This document shows, piece by piece, positions 1 to 8,761 of a DNA stretch of 28,844 bases; the first letter of the stretch is position 1; each line of letters opens with the position of its first letter. The notes under the pieces were generated by a model. It worked only from the letters and a program-made list of their open reading frames with translations. It was not told the origin of the DNA and made no database searches. The DNA lies in NCBI GenBank assembly GCA_023231475.1, contig JALJEE010002586.1, forward strand, positions 1-28,844. The letters are read 5' to 3'. Made by a program: the position numbers and the translations under genes. This stretch comes from Seison nebaliae (Eukaryota; Rotifera; Pararotatoria; Seisonacea; Seisonidae).

Positions 1-556
1 ATCTTTCGTCCATTGATGTCTCGAATGGCAATGGCGTCAATACGGTCTAATGAAGGCATTTCCCTTAACCAATCGTCATCCTCTATGAGATTTTTGTCTG
101 CCTTTTGGTCCAAATTACTTATTTCACTGTCAACGTCAATAAATCCGCAAACGTGTCTACCACGAATTCTGTTCAATAAATTATCATTTTATCAAATAAA
201 AGTAAATGAAAATATTAAACTTTAGATGACGAATTACATAAAACGAACATAAAAAGACAAAAAAGAAGAATCCTGCTATCGATGCTAATATGATTCCTAA
301 TAAGGCAAATTCGTGAGTTGAAAAGAATGACTCTTCTTTCCCTGCAATGATTTCTTGTTTTAACGTCGCTTCTTCCCATTTATAGATATACTTCAAAATA
401 AATAAATATTCAAACACTTTAAAAATTAAACGAATGTATAACATCCACATCAGGATTGGCAGCACTGAGGAATTTAGGTTGGAAAAAATAGACTTGTTTC
501 TCAACCGAAGATAAACGTCCTAATTTATTAGTAGTTCTTATGCTTACGGAGGCCAT
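1..556 (-). CDS. Partial single-pass membrane protein (5' part; runs off the left edge)
   Basis: Three exons read on the minus strand: 556-443 (38 codons from ATG), 390-221 and 168-1. They are joined by two 52-nt GT..AG introns in consistent phase. The protein starts MASVSIRTTNK and has a short polar N-terminal region. One strong hydrophobic segment follows (from about residue 67, FALLGIILASIAGFFFFVFL), then a basic stretch (RHLKIRGRH) and an acidic tail (LIEDDDWLREMP) that continues beyond the window. The basic residues after the segment suggest a cytoplasmic C-terminus. No signal peptide is visible. A splice-acceptor-like sequence (ccaattag) lies directly before the ATG, so this could be an internal exon of a longer receptor. 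I do not recognise the family. Confidence 0.6.
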
Positions 557-1388
557 TCTAATTGGAAAGTGTTTTAATCTAATCCACTTTTTAATTTTAC
601 TTATTGATTTATAAATTTAACATAATATATTTTCATTTGAAGCTCGTTTATTTTTTCATTTCAATTTTACAATATTATGAAGTTTAATTATTCACCGAAG
701 ATGAATTTTTTACTAAAAAATGAAAGTGAAAATAATTTATTTAGTTATGAGATGAAATAGGAGATGTTCCAGATGAAATAAACAGATGGAGAAAGAATAG
801 TTAAAGAAGTAGAACAGAATATTTGTGTTATTTATATTTAACATTCGATATTCATCTCAAAACTTTTAATTTAATCGTTTAGACTCTAGATGAGTGTAAA
901 TTAGAAAATAGTTTTGAAGAAAAACAAACCTTCTAAAATGATTGTTCGATATTTACTTTATTTGTATTTTTTTGCGATATACCACTGCCATTTCTAATAA
1001 ATCTTTATTTAATTTACAGTTTTGTTAGTTGAATAGAAAAATTTTAATTAAATTTTAACATTTTTACAGAAAGTTTCTAAAATTCTTTTCTTCACCGGTG
1101 GAGGTGGCTTCTGTTTTACCTTTGAATTTCATGCATTTTAACCTCCTTATTTTCCTTTCACGACCCATAACTTCAACTTCAATAGAAAGATTTCATTATA
1201 TTTTTTTGAAAATTCCGTACTAACAATTTGTTCGTCAACTCTTCTCTTAGAGCAAACGTTGGAAGAAAAATTACTTCATTGCTCGACACATCCTCTATTT
1301 CTAATCAACTAAAATTTAATTCAATTTAATATTAAAACTTTTAATTCTAACATTTCTCATCAATATCATTATTATTGGTGGGCATATT
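557..1388. other. Gene-poor stretch, nothing assigned
   Basis: About 830 bases of AT-rich DNA with no convincing coding frame. Two short open stretches on the minus strand, around 1075-1185 and 1185-1310, look mildly codon-like but cannot be joined in phase by any GT..AG pair, so they are not called. Part of the region may be promoter or 5' sequence for the leftward membrane-protein gene. Confidence 0.4.
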
Positions 1389-1576
1389 CACTGTCAGTTA
1401 TTTATGCCATGTACTTTTTCCCCGTCAATTATTTTATATTGCATCATGTCCGGAATTCCATAGTTAGTATTAGTAGGTATTAGGTATAGTGTTGAAATGA
1501 CATTCATCTCTCTGATGCAATAAGAGACGAATAATGGAGACGGGGAAAAAGTACACGGCACTGCTAACTGACAGTG
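1389..1576. mobile_element. MITE-like inverted-repeat element (about 188 bp)
   Basis: The two ends are imperfect inverted repeats of roughly 60 bp. The left end begins CACTGTCAGTTA (1389-1400) and the right end finishes with its complement TAACTGACAGTG (1565-1576). Inside each arm is a perfect 16-bp match, GTACTTTTTCCCCGTC at 1411-1426 against its reverse complement at 1540-1555. The arms also share TTGCATCA / TGATGCAA at their inner ends. The centre has no coding capacity. This is the structure of a non-autonomous DNA transposon (MITE) or a long hairpin. No exact target-site duplication is evident (ATT on the left, TAT on the right), so superfamily and age stay open. Confidence 0.6.
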
Positions 1577-1749
1577 TATCTCTCATTCCATCGACCAAAC
1601 TCGTCTCCTCTTTGAGATGTTTCTAATAAATCATTTGAGAAAGATAAAAATTTCATCTAACTTCCATTATCATACACCTATACCACCATACTTTCGAGGT
1701 CAACCCTTATTTAAAAAATATAAAATATTTCTCTTGAATAACAAATTAA

Positions 1750-1924
1750 TTAACTTGATCGTTCCAGGAATTGATTGACACTCCAATCGTCATCGTCATC
1801 TTCATTGTCGTCGCACAGATCGAAATGACTGAAAATGAATAAAGTGAAATTGATAAACGTCAAAAGTTCTAACAAATTCGACTTCAAATGGAGTAACATA
1901 AATTTTATTTGATCGTCAGTTCGA
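1750..1924 (-). CDS. Possible 3' tail of an unidentified gene
   Basis: A minus-strand open stretch ends at a TAA (1752-1750) and encodes an acidic C-terminus (DLCDDNEDDDDDWSVNQF...). A splice acceptor (ttttcag) lies just before it at 1829-1830, and the frame continues upstream to 1924 with an amphipathic stretch (IKFMLLHLKSNLLELL). The possible 30-nt intron at 1829-1858 is a multiple of three without a stop, so it may or may not be removed. A further mini-exon at 1964-1997 would also fit in phase. No start was found. The Asp run resembles acidic tracts in other genes here, but without upstream exons or a family match this is only a candidate. Confidence 0.28.
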
Positions 1925-2325
1925 CTTCGACGAATAGAATTTTAAAATCGAAATGAAAATTACATTTTAGAAATTGTGTGCCATTTACTTTTTTTGACTG
2001 TTTAAATGGATGATCTTCTCAAATTTTTCAGTTAATCGATTCAACTGACATTATGAGCTTAATAATACAACGATTTTAGTTATTTTAAAATATTAAATTT
2101 GAAAATATTTTACGAAGTTAATTTTAAGCTTAATAAAGTCAGATATGAATCTTACAAACATTGGCAAAGTGAAATAAAGTAGAACCGAAGAAATTCTTCT
2201 AATTCTCATTTTAAAAGAAAATTATAGTAAAATAGAAAACTTTTATTTATGAGTAAGAGGAAGCATAAATTATATTAATCATAATTAATTATTAATCTTA
2301 ATCTTTAAATTCGAAGGAATTCGAA
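1925..2325. other. Intergenic, nothing recognised
   Basis: About 400 bases of AT-rich sequence downstream of the small cysteine-rich gene. Apart from a possible 34-nt mini-exon (1964-1997) for the tail at 1750-1924, I see no coding frame or repeat. Confidence 0.4.
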
Positions 2326-2673
2326 TTAATCTATTGCTTTAAGATAATGAAAATCCAAATGACATTTGCGGTTAGTACAAAAGATTTGTCCATTCCAACA
2401 ACCACAAGCATCACAATTTCTGTTCCATTTTGCTCCTGAAGTTTTATAGTCATAAATATTCAAGACACAATATTTCAGTTTGCTGGAATCTTTACACGGC
2501 ATATTGTTACAATCTACTTTGCCTGACATACAATGACATATGTTGCATCGATCGAAGAAGTGTTCACCTTCATGATAGACGACAGACTTATAATAACAAT
2601 CTTCTCCATAATAACAGTTCATCAGGACGATGTTCATCGCCAATAAGAAGAAGAAGGTGAATAAATAATTCAT
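2326..2673 (-). CDS. Small secreted cysteine-rich protein, two pacifastin/VWC-like domains
   Basis: Uninterrupted 115-residue frame from ATG (2673). A hydrophobic N-terminus (MNYLFTFFFLLAMNIVLMNC) reads as a signal peptide, so the product should be secreted. Two cysteine-rich modules follow. The first has CNICHCMSGKVDCNNMPC and the second CDACGCWNGQIFCTNRKC. Both fit the spacing C-x2-C-x-C-x2-G-x3-C-x4-C seen in pacifastin-type protease inhibitors and closely resembling single VWC domains. In those families the cysteines form disulphides that hold an inhibitory or binding loop. A paralogue lies 220 bp upstream on the same strand, so this is a tandem duplication. Inhibitor function is inferred; the reactive-site residue cannot be assigned. 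Confidence 0.7.
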   Translation of the reverse strand: MNYLFTFFFLLAMNIVLMNCYYGEDCYYKSVVYHEGEHFFDRCNICHCMSGKVDCNNMPCKDSSKLKYCVLNIYDYKTSGAKWNRNCDACGCWNGQIFCTNRKCHLDFHYLKAID

Positions 2674-2893
2674 GTTGAGATGGAGGTCTCAATAATTTCA
2701 CGTGAAATTTATAGAAATATTATTCTCGTGAGAATAATCTCACAAGTTACGTTATCTTTAGAATTGACCTCAACTAAATAATTCTTCTTCTTTCGTCCAG
2801 GGACATTTTTATTTGAATAAAAATTTTGAAAATATTTTCTAATTTTCTAAACTCAAAACTTATTCTCTCAAAAAATAGTCTTTTAATGATCAT

Positions 2894-3272
2894 TTAATTA
2901 TTCAGCGGATTAATCTGTGGCCGGTGAGTACACATACTTTGTCCATCCCAACAACTACAATCTTGGTCGTCTATATGATATTGGAGACCGGATTTCCAAC
3001 TCATTCCGTTTTGGTAACAATTTTGTGCATCTAAATTTTTGAGGATTTCTCTCATCATTTCAATAACGTTAAAAGATAGATAACTAACGAGCTTTGTCAC
3101 ATTTTTGTGTGTTGCAGAATGTCTGTCCATTCTTACAAAGACAAATGTTGCAATCTTCTAGAAAATATTCCCCATCATAATATTCATGAAGTTGTTTTGT
3201 TTTACAAATGACTCCTTTCACTTCGTTGTGAAAGAATGAGATAACGATGAGACAAATAATTAGAAGTTTCAT
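2894..3272 (-). CDS. Second small secreted cysteine-rich protein (pacifastin/VWC-like paralogue)
   Basis: Two exons, 3272-3089 and 3030-2894, around a 58-nt intron (gttag..ttag, phase 1), give 106 residues. The start chosen is the ATG before MKLLIICLIVISFF, which gives a clean signal peptide; an in-frame GTG or ATG upstream would bury it. Domain 1 is intact: CNICLCKNGQTFCNTQKC matches the paralogue downstream at 2326-2673. Domain 2 keeps only DCSCWDGQSMC and lacks the first cysteine pair and the last cysteine of the pattern, so it probably cannot form the full disulphide set. The protein is secreted and likely a protease-inhibitor-like or defence peptide; partner unknown. Confidence 0.65.
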
Positions 3273-4215
3273 CTTATTTTCCTTCGAGAACAATGTCCAT
3301 CGTCCATTTCCATCCACTATTTGAAGTGGAGGAAGCAGATGGTTATTTTCCTTTAACTAACTTAAATAGACATCGACTAATTTCAGTATATTATGTAAGA
3401 GACTGTACCGCAATAAAATGGGAATAAGAACATTTTATTTATTTACTTATCATGAAGAAAAAAGAAACTGGTTATTAAAATAAAATATAGATAACTGGAA
3501 GCGAATTAAGTTCGTTGAAAATGTGAATAGAATAATGAGTAATACGAAAGGAAACTGTAATTCATCAATTTACTGATTTATTATGATTATTCTTAAACAT
3601 CCGACAAGAAATCCGGAAACATATGGACGATCATATTCGAGAATAAAATGAGAAAAATTAATCGTTTGTACGTGAGGATGAATTGTGTGTAATCCATTCG
3701 AAAGTACGATAGGATATTAAAAGGAATATGGAATCAAAAATTTTACGTAATTGGACAATGAGGATGAATTTCTATTTCAATCAGGGAGTATAATTGGAGG
3801 ACAAATATTAAACATTCAAAAATCATTCTTCTTTTATTGATTTATTTAAATTTTTAAATTTTATCCAACAAAATTATTAGACGTACTGTAGTATAAGAAA
3901 ATCCTAAAAATATTGTTCGACATTCTGAAACAGATATTTTTGACAATTTTATCTTTTACAAAGAACATGTTAAATATAAACCGATTTAATTCTTAGTAAA
4001 GTAAAAAAAAAGATACACTAACATAAGATAAGGATACCATATCACAGGTAAATTGAACCGAAAAATTTTACAGATTAAATCTGTTAATTGTTATGACATA
4101 TTATGTCGATTTCAAGACCAATACTTATTTGGATTGTAATAAAAACATTTTCTTCTTTACTATTTAAAAAGCTATTTAAATTTTTTCTCTTCATTATTTT
4201 GTATTAAATTTTTAA
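3273..4215. other. Intergenic spacer between divergent genes
   Basis: About 940 bases separating the leftward cysteine-rich gene from the rightward coiled-coil gene. It should contain both promoters. A small palindrome (gacatattatgtc, about 4092-4104) is present. No coding frame, repeat array or RNA gene was recognised. Confidence 0.45.
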
Positions 4216-5888
4216 ATGAATCCATTGAAACGATTACGAACGTTGGAAGAAGAAGAGAGTTTTGGAAAGTTGAAAAAGAAGAAAACTTTAGAAAACTTCG
4301 AAACGAAACAAAAGAATAATGAATTGTTCGGAAAAAAGATAAAAGATGAAATTAATGAATCGGATGAAATACTTCGTTCTAGATTGGAAATGTTACGAAA
4401 ATTATCCGAATTAGAAATCAATTTAGATTATAAAATCGGAATAATAAAAGAATGTAAGAAAATGATCGATCGTCAAAATGATCAATGGAAATTATTCGAA
4501 AAGATTTATGAGAAGAAATTGAAGAAATTACAAAAATTAAATTCGACAATTTCAGGACAAGAAGAAATTTTGGAAGAGAAAATGAAAAAGAATTATTTGG
4601 GACTTGTTGCCAATTGTAAAAGATCGAACGAATTGTATGAAATTGTCATTAAGAATTTGTTGAAAAAGATCGAGAATAATTCGAATTTCAAAGAGAAATT
4701 AGAAAAAAAACTCGTGAAAGATTTGGGAGTGGAAAAGAATTTGAATGAGAAACATCTGAAAATTAGAAATGAATTTGAAATGATGAAATTCGAATTGAAA
4801 TTAAAAGAAAATTTTCTTCTTCCCCGTCAGCAACGTCAAATTATTCACATTCGGTTGATGAATGAATTGAAAATATTTCATAGAGAAAAAATGAAAGATC
4901 GATATAATCGATTATTGATCAATAGTCAAATTTTGGACGCATATCAAAACAAACAAAGTAATCGAATAAAAAATTTGCATAATTCAATTTTTCAAATTAA
5001 TTCGGAAATTACAGAATTTGAAAAGTTGAATGAAAATTTAGAAGGAAAAATTTATCAATTGAACCGACAATCAAATCAAATCGACAAAGAAAGGGAAGAA
5101 ATTTATGAAACTTTTGAAAATGGAAAGAAAAGAATAATTGAAAAGAATTTCGAATCGATTTCGGAAAAGAAAAATGTAGAAATGGAAATTAGAAAATTAT
5201 CTCAATCGTATGATTCGATTTGTGATAATATTGATCGATGGAAATTGAAATTAAAAGAAAAATGTCAATTGGAGAAAAAGGAAGAAAGAAAACGTTTAGA
5301 ATATGAAAGACAAATAAGAAATTTGAGAGAAAGAAAACAAAATCAGAATGTTGAAAAATTGGAGAGAATTGAAGAATTTAAAAAAGTTGAAACAGAAATT
5401 GGAAATGAGATAAAAAAACAGAAATCGATGAAATTGAAAAAGAAAAAAGTTGAACAAGAAATTAATAAATTTTTAGAAGAGAATAAAACGAAAATGAAAA
5501 TTATTAGTGAAATAACTCCAAAAATTAAAGAGAAGGAAATGGAAATATTTAAATTAGATATGGAATTAAGAAAGAAAGAATTATGTCTATCTTGTGATGA
5601 AAATGAGAAAGAAAGTTTAGAAATGGATCTCATTAATGAAATGGATCATATAAAATATTCAGAGAATATGTATAAACAGAAATTTGGAAATATGTTGAAG
5701 AAAAGTGAAGAGATATTAAAAGTGGAAATGAATGAAAATAAAAAGTTGAAGGAGAAAATAAAGTTAACGGAGAAAAAATTGGAGAAATTAAAGAAAGAAG
5801 AAAAAGTTTCAATTTTCTCCCATTTCTATTTATTATTTATTTATTATTTATATTTTATTTCTTTCAGAACTATTCAACAACAAATTAA
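4216..5888 (+). CDS. Long coiled-coil protein, family not recognised
   Basis: Starts at ATG 4216. An uninterrupted 530-codon exon (4216-5805) is very rich in Lys, Glu, Leu, Ile and Asn, with continuous heptad-like patterning from about residue 45 to 530 and no other domain, signal peptide or membrane segment. A T-rich insert, 5806-5867 (gtttca..ctttcag), has all the marks of a 62-nt intron. Removing it gives a short tail (NYSTTN) and a stop at 5886-5888, for 536 residues. If retained, the frame runs on to 5943 through a hydrophobic stretch encoded by the insert, which is unlikely. A structural role (centrosome, cilium, synaptonemal or cytoskeletal) is possible but cannot be told from composition. 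It converges on PRDX3. Confidence 0.75.
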
Positions 5889-5932
5889 TGGATTAGAAAT
5901 GAAATTATTAAATGGGAATTATTTATTTAATT

Positions 5933-6568
5933 TTATTGTTTAGAGAAATATTCTTTTGATTTGACTGGATCGGGAATTATAGTCGATTTATTCTTTTCGT
6001 TCCATTCTGCTGGACAAACTTCTCCATGTTCATCTGAAAATTGAAAGGCTTTAACCAACCGTAAAACTTCGTCAACATTCCTCCCTACCGGTAAATCATT
6101 GATACTCATATGTCTCACCACACTTTTACCATCAATAATAAATAATCCTCTTAAAGCCATACCACCTTCTTCGATGAGGACATCATAATCTCTAGCAATT
6201 TCTTTGTTGAAGTCGGAAAGAAGTGGATATTCTAATTGACCAATTCCACCTGATTTCCGATCTAATTGCGACCAAGCATAATGGGAGAAATGTGAGTCAC
6301 AAGACACTCCCACCACTTGAGTATTCAATTTTTGGAATTCTTTCATTCGATCAGAAAATGCGACGATTTCTGTCGGACATACGAATGTGAAATTGAATGG
6401 ATAGAAATAGAGTACCACATATTGATTTTGGAAATCTAATAATTTAATGTTCTTAAACTTTCCATTCACTAAAGCAGTTCCAGCGAATTCAGGTGCCTTC
6501 TTCTGTACCATCGGAGTGAGAAGGGCTTTAGAGAATTTGAAAGAATTCAACACTTTAGTCAGAAACAT
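5933..6568 (-). CDS. PRDX3: Mitochondrial typical 2-Cys peroxiredoxin
   Basis: Intronless 211-residue frame from ATG 6568. It reduces hydrogen peroxide and organic peroxides using thioredoxin. The peroxidatic cysteine is Cys64 in FVCPTE and the resolving cysteine is Cys185 in GEVCPA, so it is a typical 2-Cys enzyme working as a head-to-tail dimer. GGIG (107-110) and the C-terminal YF motif (SKEYF) are the pair linked to sensitivity to over-oxidation in animal enzymes. The N-terminal 20 residues ([20 protein letters not shown]) carry Lys but no acidic residue and look like a mitochondrial presequence. With the [15 protein letters not shown] region they favour PRDX3 over cytosolic PRDX1/2. It converges tail to tail with the coiled-coil gene; MUS81 ends 180 bp upstream. 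Confidence 0.93.
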   Translation of the reverse strand: MFLTKVLNSFKFSKALLTPMVQKKAPEFAGTALVNGKFKNIKLLDFQNQYVVLYFYPFNFTFVCPTEIVAFSDRMKEFQKLNTQVVGVSCDSHFSHYAWSQLDRKSGGIGQLEYPLLSDFNKEIARDYDVLIEEGGMALRGLFIIDGKSVVRHMSINDLPVGRNVDEVLRLVKAFQFSDEHGEVCPAEWNEKNKSTIIPDPVKSKEYFSKQ

Positions 6569-6747
6569 TTTTCCAAAAGTTTTATAAAAGAATCGGATAT
6601 GAATTTTAATCAGAACTTTAAACTAATTTTTTAAATTCAAAATAAAATTTATAAAAATTTTCCAATAATTTTTCTGATAATATTTCCAAAATTCTTTAAA
6701 TGTAAGAAAAAATTTAGAATTTCATTTCCCAAATTTTCTTCAGAAAT

Positions 6748-8304
6748 TCAAGTTTGAAATAAAATTATTAATCCATCAATCACATTTTTTGGGATGGCTC
6801 GTTTAGTTCGAGTGGATGAATCTTTTGATGAAATATTCTCAAAAATCGAACGAATATTTGGATTGGAATTAATTTGTTGCTGTAAATTGGAAATCGTCTG
6901 GAAATGATTAGTAATAGCTAGAGCTACTTTCAATCCGATTCCTGGTATGACTAAGAGGAATCGAGCGGTCGCTACTCGAATTGTTGGCGATCGTCGTTTA
7001 TCAGTGACGTTCTTCCAATCTTGAAAATGAAGAACTTTGTTTGGCAAAGTCGTCGAAGTGAATATTCGACATAATTCTTCAGTGAATTGTTTGAGATAAA
7101 CGGCCGTTTGATATCGATTAGTTGTTTGTTTAATGAAAAATCTATGAACAATTTGCGTATTAATGAGTAATTGTTGAATTGTCTGATCAGGTAATGAGAC
7201 GACACGAGATTTCTTCGAATCGTTTATGTCTAATGCGAGACCGTTATATAACGAATAATTATCGGAATAATTCGATGTTTCATGTTCGATGAGATACATG
7301 ACGAATTTAATTTGACTGATAAATAATCTCATTTTCTGTTCTGAATATCTCCCATCCAATACTGATTTACACAAATCATCAATTCGTTTCCGTTCGATGG
7401 TATAAGGAAGAATATATTCATCTCCATTCACATCTTCTCCAATCCAAATGAAATCGCCGATTGGTAAACGACGTTGTTCAAATCGAACATTCAATTTATT
7501 CAAATGTGTTGCCACATCCGAATTGGGTGAGGAGCCCTCACAAACATCGATACATAATCTCAAATTAGTTAATTTCCCATTAATTTGTTTTATTTCATTT
7601 GAATTATTATTCATCATAAATTCCGTTTCCATCGTCGTCATTTGATGGAAATTAATTCTTCCACAATTTTTCCTGTTTAACGTTGTTGTTGTTGGTGTTG
7701 TTGATGATAATGTGGTACTTGTTCCTGGTGTATTGACGGATAATAATGTTGTTGTTGAGATTGATGGAGAATTATCATCATGATGATTATTATTTCTTAA
7801 AAATTTGTTTTCCAATTCTCGAATTCGATTCATTGCTTCTTGATCGATTTGTGATAATTGTTTATTATTATGTTCTCTCTTTTTTCTTTTGGTTTGACTC
7901 TGAAATTCATTTTCATCATCATCATCATCATCTTCATCGTTTTCTTCATTGAAACGTTCATCGATCATTGAACAAATCTTATCACCAAAACCGGATAAAA
8001 TTTTACAGTCATTTCCTGATGTGAGTGGCAAAGGAAATTTCTTCAAACTTCGAATGGCTGCACCATATGTAAATCGTTGATGGCCACCTTTTCTGGTAGC
8101 CTCACGATGCCATTCACTTAACCATTTTTCTATTCTCTTATTGGGACGTTTAGGTAATCGACGTTTCTTCGCCACACATTTAATTAATGTGTCCTCAGCC
8201 GATTGGAATTTCGTTTCTAATAAGTTTTTCTGTTTATCATCTAAATGTGGGAGAATTTCACGAACTGTTCCCTTCAAATATTTCTTCGACTCCTCAATAC
8301 TCAT
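6748..8304 (-). CDS. MUS81: MUS81 structure-specific endonuclease subunit
   Basis: Single-exon 518-residue frame from ATG 8304. MUS81 with an EME partner cleaves replication forks, D-loops and nicked Holliday junctions in the nucleus. Residues 52-120 (RPNKRIEKWLSEWHREATRK, then SLKKFPLPL and KILSGFGDKICSMIDERF) match the family N-terminal helix-hairpin-helix region. Residues 121-240 are a low-complexity acidic, Asn/His and Thr/Ser linker where vertebrate proteins carry a winged helix. The ERCC4 nuclease domain follows (about 248-420) with LCIDVCE, GDF (283-285) and the catalytic ERKRIDD (304-310), all intact. A C-terminal (HhH)2 motif includes VIPGIGLKVALAI. It is followed on the same strand, upstream, by TOP3A. 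Confidence 0.95.
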   Translation of the reverse strand: MSIEESKKYLKGTVREILPHLDDKQKNLLETKFQSAEDTLIKCVAKKRRLPKRPNKRIEKWLSEWHREATRKGGHQRFTYGAAIRSLKKFPLPLTSGNDCKILSGFGDKICSMIDERFNEENDEDDDDDDENEFQSQTKRKKREHNNKQLSQIDQEAMNRIRELENKFLRNNNHHDDNSPSISTTTLLSVNTPGTSTTLSSTTPTTTTLNRKNCGRINFHQMTTMETEFMMNNNSNEIKQINGKLTNLRLCIDVCEGSSPNSDVATHLNKLNVRFEQRRLPIGDFIWIGEDVNGDEYILPYTIERKRIDDLCKSVLDGRYSEQKMRLFISQIKFVMYLIEHETSNYSDNYSLYNGLALDINDSKKSRVVSLPDQTIQQLLINTQIVHRFFIKQTTNRYQTAVYLKQFTEELCRIFTSTTLPNKVLHFQDWKNVTDKRRSPTIRVATARFLLVIPGIGLKVALAITNHFQTISNLQQQINSNPNIRSIFENISSKDSSTRTKRAIPKNVIDGLIILFQT

Positions 8305-8761
8305 TTAGTCGTTTTCTCTTCATCATTTTAATTGGCCAGACAAAATTTATAAGGAAAATTTTCAAAAATAATTACGAAATATTTTTTTTCAATTTTTCTC
8401 ATTTCAAATTCTTATGCTAAATGTTAGGAGATGTAATATGTAATTTCATTTCAATTTCAAATATCTTCTTCTATTATAATCATTCTTCCAATTTTATTTT
8501 GACTTACTTCACTTTCCTTTACCGAGTTAATTAATTAATGATTTAAAAATTATTTGAATATATTCCAATATTTTAAATTTAATGATTTTAATATTTATTA
8601 AGAAATTTTTTTGTTTGAATGAATTAAAAAGAATGAAAAAATTAAAATATCTGAACATTCTTGGCAATTATTTGAATATTATTTAGAATTATTTGAATAT
8701 TATTTAGAAATATTTGAATATTATTTAGAATTATTTGAATATTATTTGAAAAATGTTAAAT
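8305..8761. other. Spacer between MUS81 and TOP3A
   Basis: About 457 bases of extreme AT content. It should contain the TOP3A 3' end and the MUS81 promoter. Apart from the tandem repeat at 8667-8749 nothing is recognised. Confidence 0.45.
8667..8749. repeat. 21-bp tandem repeat, about four copies
   Basis: Four near-identical units beginning attatttgaata and ending ttatttaga lie head to tail at about 8667-8687, 8688-8708, 8709-8729 and 8730-8749. They differ by one base in the third copy and at the end of the fourth. The array stops 12 bp from the TOP3A stop codon, so it would lie in that gene's 3' untranslated region. Confidence 0.85.

Noticed and set aside
938-1140. Possible tiny secreted peptide on the plus strand starting MIVRYLLYLYFF
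   Set aside because: A stop follows within 20 codons and linking it to the downstream Gly-rich stretch needs a 4-nt exon.
1075-1310. Two adjacent codon-like stretches on the minus strand (one with RERKIRRLKCMKF, one with FLPTFALREELTNK)
   Set aside because: No GT..AG pair joins them in phase and neither has a start, so they are not supported as exons.
3084-3317. Longer start for the second cysteine-rich protein (adding about 15 residues)
   Set aside because: The extension would place a polar segment in front of the signal peptide; the ATG at 3272 gives a clean secreted protein.
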